A stretch of 64,000 nt of DNA from an uncultured Methanomassiliicoccales archaeon. GTDB taxonomy: Archaea > Thermoplasmatota > Thermoplasmata > Methanomassiliicoccales > Methanomethylophilaceae. The notes below the pieces were generated by a model. It ran no database searches. It was not told the origin of the DNA and saw only the letters and a program-made list of their open reading frames with translations. Within the stretch, counting starts at the first letter, position 1. The number at the start of each line of letters is the position of its first letter. The stretch covers positions 170,443 to 234,442 of the forward strand of contig CAUFXM010000002.1 of NCBI GenBank assembly GCA_959597175.1. The letters are read 5' to 3'. Below, in pieces: positions 1 to 8,146 of the stretch. The position numbers were made by a program, and so were the translations under genes.

Positions 1-306
1 CTCCCCTTCGAGGTCGTCGGGTCCACCGGATCCGTCACCGTCACCCTGAAGCCCGCACCCCGCGGTGTCTCCCTGGCTGTCGGTGATGTGGCCAAGAGCC
101 TGCTGACCCTCGCGGGCGTCCGCGACGCCTGGGGTTTCGCCAGAGGAAACACCAAGACCAAGGTCAACTACGCCATGGCGACGTTCGAAGCGCTTAAGAT
201 GACGTCCACCATGAGGGTCACGGACGAGCAGGCCAAGAGCCTGAACATCGTCTCCGGTCCCACGGGCATCACGTTCGCCGAGACCGACGTCAACCAGGAG
301 GAGTGA
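1..306 (+). CDS. rps5: 30S ribosomal protein uS5 (C-terminal part)
   Basis: The frame is open from the first base, so the 5' part of the gene lies outside the window; 101 codons remain, ending in TGA. The visible part is the C-terminal ribosomal-fold domain of S5, with the typical APRGVSLAVGDVAKSLLTLAG stretch and a following GFARGNTKTKVNY segment. The protein sits in the small subunit near the mRNA entrance and decoding site. The order S5-L30-L15-SecY downstream is the conserved end of the archaeal spc cluster, which supports the call. A GGAG-type ribosome binding site for L30 overlaps the last codons. Confidence 0.95.
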   Translation, partial: LPFEVVGSTGSVTVTLKPAPRGVSLAVGDVAKSLLTLAGVRDAWGFARGNTKTKVNYAMATFEALKMTSTMRVTDEQAKSLNIVSGPTGITFAETDVNQEE

Positions 307-308
307 AC

Positions 309-773
309 ATGGCATACGCAGTCATCCGTGTCCGCGGACAGCCCGATGTCAACCGCGACATCGAGTACACCATGAACCTCCTGGGGCTCACCAGGGTCAA
401 CCACTGCGTGGTTGTACCCGAGAACGCCTCGACCAAGGGCATGCTCCAGGTCGTCAAGGACTACTGCACGTGGGGAGAGGTGGATCAGGAGACCCTGGCC
501 GCCATGATCCGCGCCCGCGGCAAGCTCTCCGGCGACAAGGAGATCACCGACGACTACCTCAAGGAGAAGTCTGAGTTCGAGACCGTCGACGACATGGCCA
601 AGGCCATCATCGAGAACGACTACAGGATGAAGGACGTGGAGGCCGCCAAGCCCGTGTTCCGCCTGCACCCGCCCGTCAAGGGATACGAGGGCAACAAGCG
701 CTCGTACAGGAACGGCGGTGCCCTCGGATACAGGGGAGAGGCCATCAACGATCTCATCAACAGGATGCTTTGA
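309..773 (+). CDS. rpl30: 50S ribosomal protein uL30
   Basis: A 154-residue archaeal-type L30, longer than the roughly 60-residue bacterial form. The N-terminus (YAVIRVRGQPDVNRDIEYT) and the central RLHPPVKGYEG motif are characteristic. A GTG at 303 is in frame, but the ATG at 309 is preferred because GAGGAG at 298-303 lies at ribosome-binding distance. The gene starts two bases after the S5 stop and is followed nine bases later by L15, so the genes are almost certainly co-transcribed. Confidence 0.95.
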   Translation: MAYAVIRVRGQPDVNRDIEYTMNLLGLTRVNHCVVVPENASTKGMLQVVKDYCTWGEVDQETLAAMIRARGKLSGDKEITDDYLKEKSEFETVDDMAKAIIENDYRMKDVEAAKPVFRLHPPVKGYEGNKRSYRNGGALGYRGEAINDLINRML

Positions 774-782
774 GGTGGGGAG

Positions 783-1205
783 ATGCCTAGCAGAACAAAG
801 AAATTCAGGGGATACAGGACCCACGGCCGCGGAAAGAAGTCGGGCCGCGGGGCCGGTATCATCGGCGGTCACGGTAAGGCCGGATACGGCAAGACCGGCA
901 AGATAGGGATGCTCAAGTACGAGCCGAACTACTACGGCCGCCACGGCTTCAAGAGGCCCCAGTGCATGGTCGAGGCCAACCGCACGATCAATGTCGGGGA
1001 GCTCTCGGAGCAGATCGAGAGATTCGTCTCGATGGGCTTCGCCAAGAAGGAGGGCGACGTCTACAACGTCGACCTCACCGAGGCGGGCATCGACAAGCTG
1101 CTCGGAACCGGCAACATCGACAAGGCCGTGAACGTCACGGTCGCCGAGGCCTCTGAGAAGGCCAAGTCGAAGATCGCCGAGGCCGGCGGTTCCGTCGCTG
1201 AGTGA
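783..1205 (+). CDS. rpl15: 50S ribosomal protein uL15
   Basis: A 140-residue large-subunit protein with the basic, glycine-rich N-terminal extension typical of archaeal L15 (RTKKFRGYRTHGRGKKSGRG, residues 4-23) that reaches into the rRNA core, followed by a globular C-terminal domain. GAGGTGGGG at 772-780 precedes the ATG. It lies between L30 and secY in the expected order. Confidence 0.95.
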   Translation: MPSRTKKFRGYRTHGRGKKSGRGAGIIGGHGKAGYGKTGKIGMLKYEPNYYGRHGFKRPQCMVEANRTINVGELSEQIERFVSMGFAKKEGDVYNVDLTEAGIDKLLGTGNIDKAVNVTVAEASEKAKSKIAEAGGSVAE

Positions 1206-1228
1206 ATGAAGAAATAGGAGAGGTAATG

Positions 1229-2764
1229 ATGGAAGAAACACCAAGCCTGTTGTACAAGTTCAAGCCCTTGTCCGACAGGCTCCCCTCCGTCAAGCGTCCT
1301 GAAGGGCACGTGCACTTCAGGACCAAGATGATGTGGGTAATCGTCATATTGGTCCTCTACTTCGTGATGACCAATGTGTACCTGTATGGCTTGGACCAGT
1401 CCGAATCATTGGACTTGTTCGCACAGTATAGGACCATCATGGCGGGAGCCACCGGATCCCTGCTGCATCTTGGTATCGGGCCTATCGTCACGGCCTCCAT
1501 CATCATGCAGCTGTTCGTGGGTGCGAAGATCATCAAGCTAGACCTCTCCAAGCGCGAGGACAAGGCGTGCTACCAGTCCGTCCTCAAGCTGCTGGTAATC
1601 GTGATGATCGTCTTCGAGGCGATCCCCCAGGTCTTCGGGTACCTCGTGCCGTCCAGTGCGGCCGTGGACCTCCTGGGGAGCGGCGGTGCCAAGCTGCTCC
1701 TGATCATACAGCTGTTCGTCGGATCCTACATCATCTTCATGATGGACGAGGTGGTGTCGAAATGGGGTATAGGGAGCGGCATATCGCTGTTCATCGCGGC
1801 CGGTGTGGCTCAGGCGCTCTTCACAGGAGCTCTGAACTGGAACCCGATAGACATGTCGGCGGCCATGGGCGTGGATAATCCGCCCGGAGGAGCGATCCCC
1901 CGGGCGCTGTACTACGTCTTCACGCTGTCGCCGGAAGAGATGGCGAACGGAGGATACGAGTCGCTGTTCGTGGGAGGTACCAACTCCATGATAGCGCTGG
2001 TGGGAACGCTGGCGATATTCATGCTGGTCGCGTACCTCGAATCGACCAGGATCGAGCTGCCGCTGTCCCATGGCAACGCCAGAGGGGCCAGGGGCAGATA
2101 CCCGATCAAGCTGATGTACGCGAGCAACATCCCCGTCATCCTGATGTCGTCCCTGCTGGCCATCGTGAGCATGGTGACCCTGCTGCTCTACAGCAACGAC
2201 TTCCTCAGCGGTATCCCCCTGATCGGAGGCAACTCCTTCATAGGGTACTTCGAGGACGGGTCGACCACCGCTGCGGGTGGGTTGGCATGGTATCTGTCGG
2301 CTCCGCAAGGGATAACGGATTGGCTGATGCCGATCCTGGATCCGACCAACTACGGCAACGGGCACAACGCGATACAGAACATCGCCCACGTGGCCATCTA
2401 CTTCACGGTGATGGTCATGGGTTCGATCCTGTTCGCGAAGTTCTGGGTCGAGACGACCAATCTCGGTCCGGAAGCGGTGGCCAACCAGATCCAGAGGAGT
2501 GGAATGCAGATACCCGGGTTCCGTCGCGACCCGCGCGTGCTGAAGCGCGTGCTGGAACGCTACATCCCGACCATCACGATCCTATCGGGAGCGCTGGTCG
2601 GAGGTCTGGCGGCCTTCGCGGACATGGTGGGGACCCTGGGCAACGCCAGCGGTACGGGAGTGCTGCTGTGCGTAGGTATCCTGATCCACTTCTACGAGGC
2701 CATGGGCCGCGAGCAGATGATGGAGATGAACCCAGTCATGAGAGGGTTCTTCGGATCGGAGTGA
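1229..2764 (+). CDS. secY: Preprotein translocase subunit SecY
   Basis: A 511-residue, roughly ten-helix membrane protein forming the central pore of the Sec translocon, through which secreted and membrane proteins pass. The plug and lateral-gate regions and the cytoplasmic loop with GNARGARGRYPIKLMYASNIP are typical of archaeal SecY. The frame is open from a GTG at 1202, but GGAGAGG at 1217-1223 fits the ATG at 1229 (an ATG at 1226 is also possible). At about 510 residues it is slightly longer than many archaeal SecY proteins, mostly in the extracellular loop around residues 330-370. Unlike many archaea, adk does not follow; it lies at 21.4 kb. Confidence 0.95.
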   Translation: MEETPSLLYKFKPLSDRLPSVKRPEGHVHFRTKMMWVIVILVLYFVMTNVYLYGLDQSESLDLFAQYRTIMAGATGSLLHLGIGPIVTASIIMQLFVGAKIIKLDLSKREDKACYQSVLKLLVIVMIVFEAIPQVFGYLVPSSAAVDLLGSGGAKLLLIIQLFVGSYIIFMMDEVVSKWGIGSGISLFIAAGVAQALFTGALNWNPIDMSAAMGVDNPPGGAIPRALYYVFTLSPEEMANGGYESLFVGGTNSMIALVGTLAIFMLVAYLESTRIELPLSHGNARGARGRYPIKLMYASNIPVILMSSLLAIVSMVTLLLYSNDFLSGIPLIGGNSFIGYFEDGSTTAAGGLAWYLSAPQGITDWLMPILDPTNYGNGHNAIQNIAHVAIYFTVMVMGSILFAKFWVETTNLGPEAVANQIQRSGMQIPGFRRDPRVLKRVLERYIPTITILSGALVGGLAAFADMVGTLGNASGTGVLLCVGILIHFYEAMGREQMMEMNPVMRGFFGSE

Positions 2765-2770
2765 TGAAAG

Positions 2771-3532
2771 ATGCCTAACCCGGGCAGCCCCCAGAGCATG
2801 CAGCAGGTCCAGCAGCAGGCGCCACCAATGTCGAACAAGACCATGATCGGCATGATGGTGGTCCTGCTGGTCATGATGGTCGTCATGTACTTCAGGGCCG
2901 CCATAGGCGCTGCGCTGGACCCAGTGTTCCAGTTCATCGCCTTCGACGGAAAGTACCCTGTCGTGACGCTGATCCTCGCAGGAATCGTCATGATCACGGT
3001 GAGCACCGTCATCAGGAGCCTGCTGTCGGATCCGATCCAGATGGCGAAGAACCAGCAGATCCAGAGCGACTTCAACAAGGAGTTCCGCCAGGCCAGAATG
3101 GAGAACAACCTGTTCAAGATGAAGAAGCTCCAGGAGATGCAGCCCCAGATCATGGCCATGTCCATGGAGGCCAGCACCCAGCAGATGAAGGTCATGCCCA
3201 TCAGCATGATCGTCCTGCTGCCGGTGTACGCCTGGGTCTGGTACTTCATCAACCCCGCGGATGCGGGCGGAGGCAACTACTTCGGCGGCGACACCGTCGA
3301 GGGCATTGCCAACAGCCTGTCCGGTGTCGCTCACGCGCTGGTGGACATCCCCTGGTCGGAGGGCTTCAACCTCAACGAGCCGCTGATGGGATTCTTCCCC
3401 GCATGGATCATCATCTACACCATGGTCAGCATGCCCGTCGGTCAGATCGAGAACAGACTGCTGAGGCTCTATTTCCTGAGGAAGCACCTCAGGAGGCTGG
3501 ACCTCGAAGCGAAGAGAGCTGAGATCGAATGA
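2771..3532 (+). CDS. DUF106 membrane protein (archaeal YidC/EMC3-like insertase)
   Basis: A 253-residue protein with a Met/Gln-rich N-terminus, a first transmembrane helix near residues 24-42, a second near 64-83, a charged helical hairpin (FNKEFRQARMENNLFKMKKL, about residues 97-116), and a C-terminal pair of transmembrane segments. This topology matches DUF106, related in structural studies to YidC, EMC3 and TMCO1 and thought to insert membrane proteins. Position directly after secY, six bases downstream, is the classic archaeal location. The stop overlaps the cmk start as ATGA, indicating translational coupling. Confidence 0.85.
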   Translation: MPNPGSPQSMQQVQQQAPPMSNKTMIGMMVVLLVMMVVMYFRAAIGAALDPVFQFIAFDGKYPVVTLILAGIVMITVSTVIRSLLSDPIQMAKNQQIQSDFNKEFRQARMENNLFKMKKLQEMQPQIMAMSMEASTQQMKVMPISMIVLLPVYAWVWYFINPADAGGGNYFGGDTVEGIANSLSGVAHALVDIPWSEGFNLNEPLMGFFPAWIIIYTMVSMPVGQIENRLLRLYFLRKHLRRLDLEAKRAEIE

Positions 3533-4077
3533 GAATAACCATAAGCGGTCCTCCCGGATCCGGGAAAACGACCGCCTGCAGCAAGCTCTCGGAGGCGCTC
3601 GGCCTGGAGGCCGTCGTCTTCGGGAAGATCTTCCGGGAGCTCGCTGCAGAGAGAAACCTCACCCTGGGCCAACTCGGCGCCATCGCCGAGGAGGACCCAT
3701 CCATAGACCGGATGATCGATTCCAGGATCCTCGAGATCGCGAGGTCCCATCCGGATGTGATTCTAGAGTCCCGGTTGTCGGCGTACATGCTCACCCGCAA
3801 CGGCATCCCCGCCTTCAGGATCCTCCTGGAGGCCAGTCCCGACGTCCGCATGGCGAGGGTCGGGCTCCGCGAGGGGGAGACGCTGGAGGAAGCCACCGCC
3901 AAGACCATAGACCGTCAGAGGTCCGAGGCGAAGCGGTACATGAAGTACTACGGCATCGACATCGAGGACCGCAGCGTCTACGACCTCATCCTCAACACCG
4001 ACCACATGACCCCGGACGAGGTCATGGACACGATCCTGGAGAAGGTGCGTGCCTGGGATGCTGGTCAAGGATCCTGA
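3529..4077 (+). CDS. cmk: Cytidylate kinase
   Basis: A 182-residue archaeal-type CMP kinase that phosphorylates CMP or dCMP with ATP. The P-loop GPPGSGKTT is at residues 7-15, and an arginine-rich lid region (RQRSEAKRYMKYYGID) lies near residues 128-145. Length and the short NMP-binding region match the archaeal family. It overlaps the upstream DUF106 gene by ATGA and the downstream cbf5 gene by about 20 bases, so it sits inside one operon. Confidence 0.9.
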   Translation: MRITISGPPGSGKTTACSKLSEALGLEAVVFGKIFRELAAERNLTLGQLGAIAEEDPSIDRMIDSRILEIARSHPDVILESRLSAYMLTRNGIPAFRILLEASPDVRMARVGLREGETLEEATAKTIDRQRSEAKRYMKYYGIDIEDRSVYDLILNTDHMTPDEVMDTILEKVRAWDAGQGS

Positions 4078-5056
4078 CGCGATACCCGATAAGTGGGGGA
4101 AGCGCCCCTCTGACCGCAGCGTCGGGGAGCTCCTCTCGGGCGGCGTGATCATACTCGACAAGCCCTCCGGGCCCACGTCCCACCAGGCCACCGCCTGGGT
4201 GAGGGACGCCCTGAAGTGCCAGAGGGTCGGCCATGGCGGAACCCTCGACCCCTACGTCAGCGGAGTTCTGCCGATCACCCTCGGTAAGGCCGTTAGGCTG
4301 ACGGATGTCGTGCTCTCCTCAGACAAGGAGTACGTCTGTCTGATGAGGATCCATGCGGACCGTACGGAGGATGAGATCCGCAGGGTCGCATCCCGCTTCG
4401 TGGGGAGGATATACCAGCTTCCGCCTGTGAGGTCCGCGGTCAAGCGGCAGCTCAGGATCAGGAGGGTGTCCGAGCTGGAGGTCCTGGATGTCGACGGGCG
4501 TGACGTGCTGTTCAGGGCGGTCTGCGACGCGGGCACGTACATCAGGACCCTGTGCATCGACATAGGCGATCTGCTCGGCTGCGGAGCCAACATGGTGGAG
4601 CTCAGGCGCACCAGGTCGGGCAGGATGACCGAGTCGAGGGCGAACACCCTCCAGGACATACGCGACGCATACGTCCTCTGGCAAAGGGACGGGAGGGGGG
4701 AGTGGCTGAGGAGCATGCTGCTCCCGATGGAGGTCCTCGTGGAGCCCCTGCCCAAGGTCGTCGTGAAGGCCACGGCGGTGGACGCGGTCTGCCATGGGGC
4801 CGACCTCAACGTGGGGGGTGTCCACATGCTCGACGAGGACATACGCAAGAACGCGCTCGTCGCCATGATGACCGCCCGGGGGGAACTCGTCGCTCTGGGG
4901 CGCATGTCGATGTCCACCCCGAAGGTCATGTCGGCATCTTCCGGAAGGGCCGTGGAGACCATCAGGGTGTTCATGGAGCCCGGACACTACCCGAGGATGT
5001 GGAGGTACTCCACGGATCTGGAGGAGCTCCGCGGGGAACCCGAGTTCCCCATCTGA
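4058..5056 (+). CDS. cbf5: tRNA/rRNA pseudouridine synthase Cbf5 (TruB family)
   Basis: A 332-residue pseudouridine synthase that in archaea works with box H/ACA guide RNAs, Nop10, Gar1 and L7Ae, and can also act on tRNA U55. The catalytic aspartate is D64 in GGTLDPYVSGVL, and a PUA RNA-binding domain covers about residues 240-320. The start is taken at ATG 4058; a GTG at 4049 is also in frame. In many archaea an eL14 gene lies between cmk and this gene; here the two overlap directly. Confidence 0.9.
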   Translation: MLVKDPDAIPDKWGKRPSDRSVGELLSGGVIILDKPSGPTSHQATAWVRDALKCQRVGHGGTLDPYVSGVLPITLGKAVRLTDVVLSSDKEYVCLMRIHADRTEDEIRRVASRFVGRIYQLPPVRSAVKRQLRIRRVSELEVLDVDGRDVLFRAVCDAGTYIRTLCIDIGDLLGCGANMVELRRTRSGRMTESRANTLQDIRDAYVLWQRDGRGEWLRSMLLPMEVLVEPLPKVVVKATAVDAVCHGADLNVGGVHMLDEDIRKNALVAMMTARGELVALGRMSMSTPKVMSASSGRAVETIRVFMEPGHYPRMWRYSTDLEELRGEPEFPI

Positions 5057-5114
5057 ACGCCGCAATCGCTCATTTATTAAGGTCCGATGACATCATCACC
5101 CTTCGGGTGATGGG

Positions 5115-5453
5115 ATGTCACTTTTCGATAAGAGGGAGCAGGTTTACGGCCCGGAGACACTGTCTGTCGGCGACCTCGACCTGACCGTGGACGGGGGCTA
5201 CCGCAATGTCGTCACCGTACCGCTGGATGTCAGGCCCAAGAGGTCCCTTTACGTCAGGGTGGTTTCGGACGGGCCGGTCGATGTCGTCGTGGCGAACGAG
5301 AAGGGAGCCGCGATCGGCCACAAGGAGGGTGTCAGGGACGTCCTTCTGGGTCCGTTCAGCACCGGCAAACTGAGGAGCATGGGGGTGTTCCTGGGGGTGT
5401 ACCCCGGGGACAAGGCGAAGGTAGAGCTAGAGGTATGGATGGAGAGGGAATGA
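5115..5453 (+). CDS. Conserved hypothetical beta-rich protein
   Basis: I do not recognise this 112-residue protein. It is rich in alternating hydrophobic strands, has no signal peptide or membrane segment, and has no cysteines. The pattern (RSLYVRVVSDGPVDVVV, then a glycine-rich turn, then KAKVELEVWME at the end) suggests a small beta-sandwich. A TATA-like TTTATTAA at 5071-5078 lies 37 bases upstream. The following membrane-protein gene starts with an ATGA overlap, so the two probably work together at the membrane. Function unknown. Confidence 0.7.
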   Translation: MSLFDKREQVYGPETLSVGDLDLTVDGGYRNVVTVPLDVRPKRSLYVRVVSDGPVDVVVANEKGAAIGHKEGVRDVLLGPFSTGKLRSMGVFLGVYPGDKAKVELEVWMERE

Positions 5454-6484
5454 GGCCGATCTCCGAAGTATCCGAAGGGGCCGACCGCGAAGGGGACCCG
5501 GACAGGACGTGGCTGCTTCTGTTCCTGGCCCTGCTCCTCGCATCGGTCGTCGCGGCCGCCGTCATGGCGTTCGCATTGGACGTCTCCACATATGCGTCCG
5601 TTACGGTCCTGACGGCACCGCTCATAGTGACCGGGGCTCTGGCGCTCCTGCTATCACGCAGGCTGCTCTGGCTGCTCGTCCTGGCTGTCGTCTCCGTCGT
5701 CCTGTACCTTCTCGGTCCGGCCTGGACGGTCGCCGCTCTGGCGATCGGGTTCGGTTCCTACGGGGTCGCCACCGTGTCCGGGTCGCTTCAGAGGCATCTG
5801 TTCTACGATGTACTCGGGGCGGTCGAGTGCGGGAGCCTGAGTCCGAAGCCCAGGCCGATGGAACGTCTGGCACTTTTCGCCCTCGGCATACCGCGCGGCG
5901 TGGATGCTCGTGACATACGCATATCGGACGGCATAAGGCGCAGCGACCTGCCGTACCGCGAAGTGGCACTCACGGCCCTTCTGGCGGCCGTCCCGTGCCT
6001 GGTGGTGTGCATCTATTCGACGATGGTCCCCGCGTTCAGGTACGAAGTCCCCTGGATCGCCTGTTCCATCCTCACGGTTGCGATGTACTGCACGCTGGCC
6101 GCACTCCCATGGACGGTCCTGAGGTCGCTCGACGTCCACATCCCAGGCGGTATGAGGCTGTACGACGGTCCCGTCTCCTCGGCGTCGAGGGCGGTCCCCA
6201 TGCTAGCGGTCGTGCTCGCAATATCGATGATCGCCCTCCACGCCGGAGCAGTCACGGCAGGATACGTCGTTCTTGCCGTCGTGCTACTGGCGGTATCCGC
6301 GGTCTCGGCCTCCGTCCCGTACTATCTGTATGTCGAGGAGGGTGTCGTATCGTCGCTGCTAGCCTGTTGGAGCGACCATCGGCCTGTGGATCCGATGGCC
6401 GGACTGGGGAGCGGAGAACCGCATCCCCTTGATGACGGCGTACCGGGCACGCCTTCGAGGTACGGCCGCAGGAATCACATGTAA
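5450..6484 (+). CDS. Multi-pass membrane protein, unknown function
   Basis: A 344-residue protein with an acidic N-terminus and about eight hydrophobic segments in two blocks (roughly residues 20-110 and 175-290), separated by a soluble region with RPMERLALFALGIPRG. The ATG at 5450 overlaps the TGA of the preceding gene and has GGAGAGGG just upstream; an ATG at 5435 is also in frame. The last ten bases overlap the convergent gene at 6475. No catalytic motif is evident and I cannot assign a family. Confidence 0.7.
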   Translation: MRPISEVSEGADREGDPDRTWLLLFLALLLASVVAAAVMAFALDVSTYASVTVLTAPLIVTGALALLLSRRLLWLLVLAVVSVVLYLLGPAWTVAALAIGFGSYGVATVSGSLQRHLFYDVLGAVECGSLSPKPRPMERLALFALGIPRGVDARDIRISDGIRRSDLPYREVALTALLAAVPCLVVCIYSTMVPAFRYEVPWIACSILTVAMYCTLAALPWTVLRSLDVHIPGGMRLYDGPVSSASRAVPMLAVVLAISMIALHAGAVTAGYVVLAVVLLAVSAVSASVPYYLYVEEGVVSSLLACWSDHRPVDPMAGLGSGEPHPLDDGVPGTPSRYGRRNHM

Positions 6485-6918
6485 CGGTCGCTGAACGTCG
6501 GGTTGAGCCTCCCCGGAGCGTCCAGGCCCTGGATGATGGGTTTGAAGACCTCCCCGGAGGACATTCCCGGTGTCTTGTTGAGCCCGATTATCTCCGGCTC
6601 GTGCCAGTTCGTTATGACGACCTGGTACCTCTGTCTGACGCCTTCGACCTCCACGCATGGGGATTCGCTCGCTTTCAGAATCTCCAGGGCGACGTCAGCC
6701 AGGACCTGGATGTCCTCGGGAGTGATCTCGTCCGGCACCCTGATGAAGAACGTGTTCTCCTCGGTGGTCCCGTTCATCATGTATGTGACCTCGGATCCCC
6801 CGACGATCTCCTTGAACCTCTCAGACTTCTCGTCGTCCCCGGCCAGTTCCAGCATGCGCCTCTTCCACACCTGGGGTATCTCAACGTAGAGCGCGTCGCT
6901 CCCGAGTATCTTCCACAT
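6475..6918 (-). CDS. Conserved hypothetical protein, 147 aa
   Basis: A soluble 147-residue protein beginning MWKILGSDALYVEIPQVWKR. The frame is open upstream to 6978, but the ATG at 6918 is the likely start because the upstream translation is low-complexity and covers promoter sequence. One cysteine, no membrane segment and no known motif. It ends inside the last codons of the convergent membrane-protein gene and is divergent from trpS, sharing the 100-base region 6919-7020. Function unknown. Confidence 0.7.
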   Translation of the reverse strand: MWKILGSDALYVEIPQVWKRRMLELAGDDEKSERFKEIVGGSEVTYMMNGTTEENTFFIRVPDEITPEDIQVLADVALEILKASESPCVEVEGVRQRYQVVITNWHEPEIIGLNKTPGMSSGEVFKPIIQGLDAPGRLNPTFSDRYM

Positions 6919-7020
6919 GACCACCTCGAAAGACGGCGGGCAATAATAACTTGTCCACGCGCGCCCGCGCACGAACAAACCTTAAAGAGAAGCCACGCCT
7001 ACGGACGGCCGAGGTTACAT

Positions 7021-8142
7021 ATGCCAGAGGATTTCAAGGTCACACCATGGGAGGTCACAGGGGACATCGACTACGACCTGCTCCAGGAGAGGTTCGGGAC
7101 CACACCCATAGACGATGCGCTTCTCAGGAGAATCTCGTCATACGGTGACCTGCACTACATGCTGAGGCGTGGCATCTTCTACTCGCACAGGGACATGATT
7201 CACCTCCTGGACGAGTACGACAGGGGGAACAGGTTCGTCCTATACACGGGGAGGGGTCCGTCCGGGAACACCCATCTGGGACACATAATGCCCTGGATCT
7301 TCAACAAGTGGGTGCAGGACACCTTCGGCGTCGACATGATCTTCCAGATGACCGATGACGAGAAGTTCCTCTTCAAGGACATGACGCTCGAGGAGACCGG
7401 GTCGATGGCGTACCAGAACGCCCTGGACTTCATAGCGTTGGGCTTCGACCCCAAGAAGACCCGCATAATCGTGGACACGAAGAACGTCGGCAGGATGTAC
7501 CCGATAGCGCTCAAGGTGGCGAAGAAGGTCACCTTCTCCACCGCCAAGGCGGTGTTCGGATTCGACAACTCCACCAACATCGGATCGATATTCTACACGA
7601 CGATGCAGTCGGTCCCGGCCTTCCTGCCGTCCGAGGAGGCAGGAAAGGAGGTCCCCGTCCTGATCCCCTGCGGCATAGACCAGGACCCGCATTTCAGGGT
7701 GACGAGGGATGTGGCGCCCGGACTCGGGTATCCGAAGCCCTCGCTAATATACTGCAAGATGTGCCCTGGTCTCTCCGGCGGAGACAAGATGTCCTCCTCG
7801 GACGAGAACGCCACGATATTCACGACCGACACGCCCAAGGCGGTGAAGAAGAAGGTCGGGCGCGCATTCACCGGGGGATGCGTCTCCGTGGAGGAGCAGA
7901 GGGAGAAGGGCGGGAACCCAGAGGTCTGCTCCGTGTTCAAGTACAACTACTACCTCTTCGAGCACGACGACGAGAAGCTCAACGAGCTGGCGGACAAGTG
8001 CCGCAGGGGCGAGATCCTGTGCGGGGAGTGCAAGATGTGCCTGACCGAGAGGATAAACGTCTTCCTGGAGCAGCACCAGGACAAGAGGGAGAAGGCGAAG
8101 GACGTCGTCTCCGAAATGACCTACGACGGTTTCGAGTGGTGA
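7021..8142 (+). CDS. trpS: Tryptophanyl-tRNA synthetase
   Basis: A 373-residue class I aminoacyl-tRNA synthetase of the archaeal/eukaryotic type. The HIGH-like motif is GPSGNTHLGH at residues 79-88 and the KMSSS loop is present in GGDKMSSSDENA. A C-terminal CxxC pair (CGECKMC) is typical of archaeal enzymes. The frame is open from 6601, but the ATG at 7021 is the natural start, with the ACCTTAAAG promoter element about 40 bases upstream. Followed four bases later by pheS. Confidence 0.95.
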   Translation: MPEDFKVTPWEVTGDIDYDLLQERFGTTPIDDALLRRISSYGDLHYMLRRGIFYSHRDMIHLLDEYDRGNRFVLYTGRGPSGNTHLGHIMPWIFNKWVQDTFGVDMIFQMTDDEKFLFKDMTLEETGSMAYQNALDFIALGFDPKKTRIIVDTKNVGRMYPIALKVAKKVTFSTAKAVFGFDNSTNIGSIFYTTMQSVPAFLPSEEAGKEVPVLIPCGIDQDPHFRVTRDVAPGLGYPKPSLIYCKMCPGLSGGDKMSSSDENATIFTTDTPKAVKKKVGRAFTGGCVSVEEQREKGGNPEVCSVFKYNYYLFEHDDEKLNELADKCRRGEILCGECKMCLTERINVFLEQHQDKREKAKDVVSEMTYDGFEW

Positions 8143-8146
8143 TTCC

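Noticed and set aside
168..1244. Long open frame on the minus strand across uL30 and uL15
   Set aside because: It is the antisense of well-supported ribosomal protein genes; its low-complexity Leu/Val/Asp-rich translation is typical of a GC-rich shadow frame.
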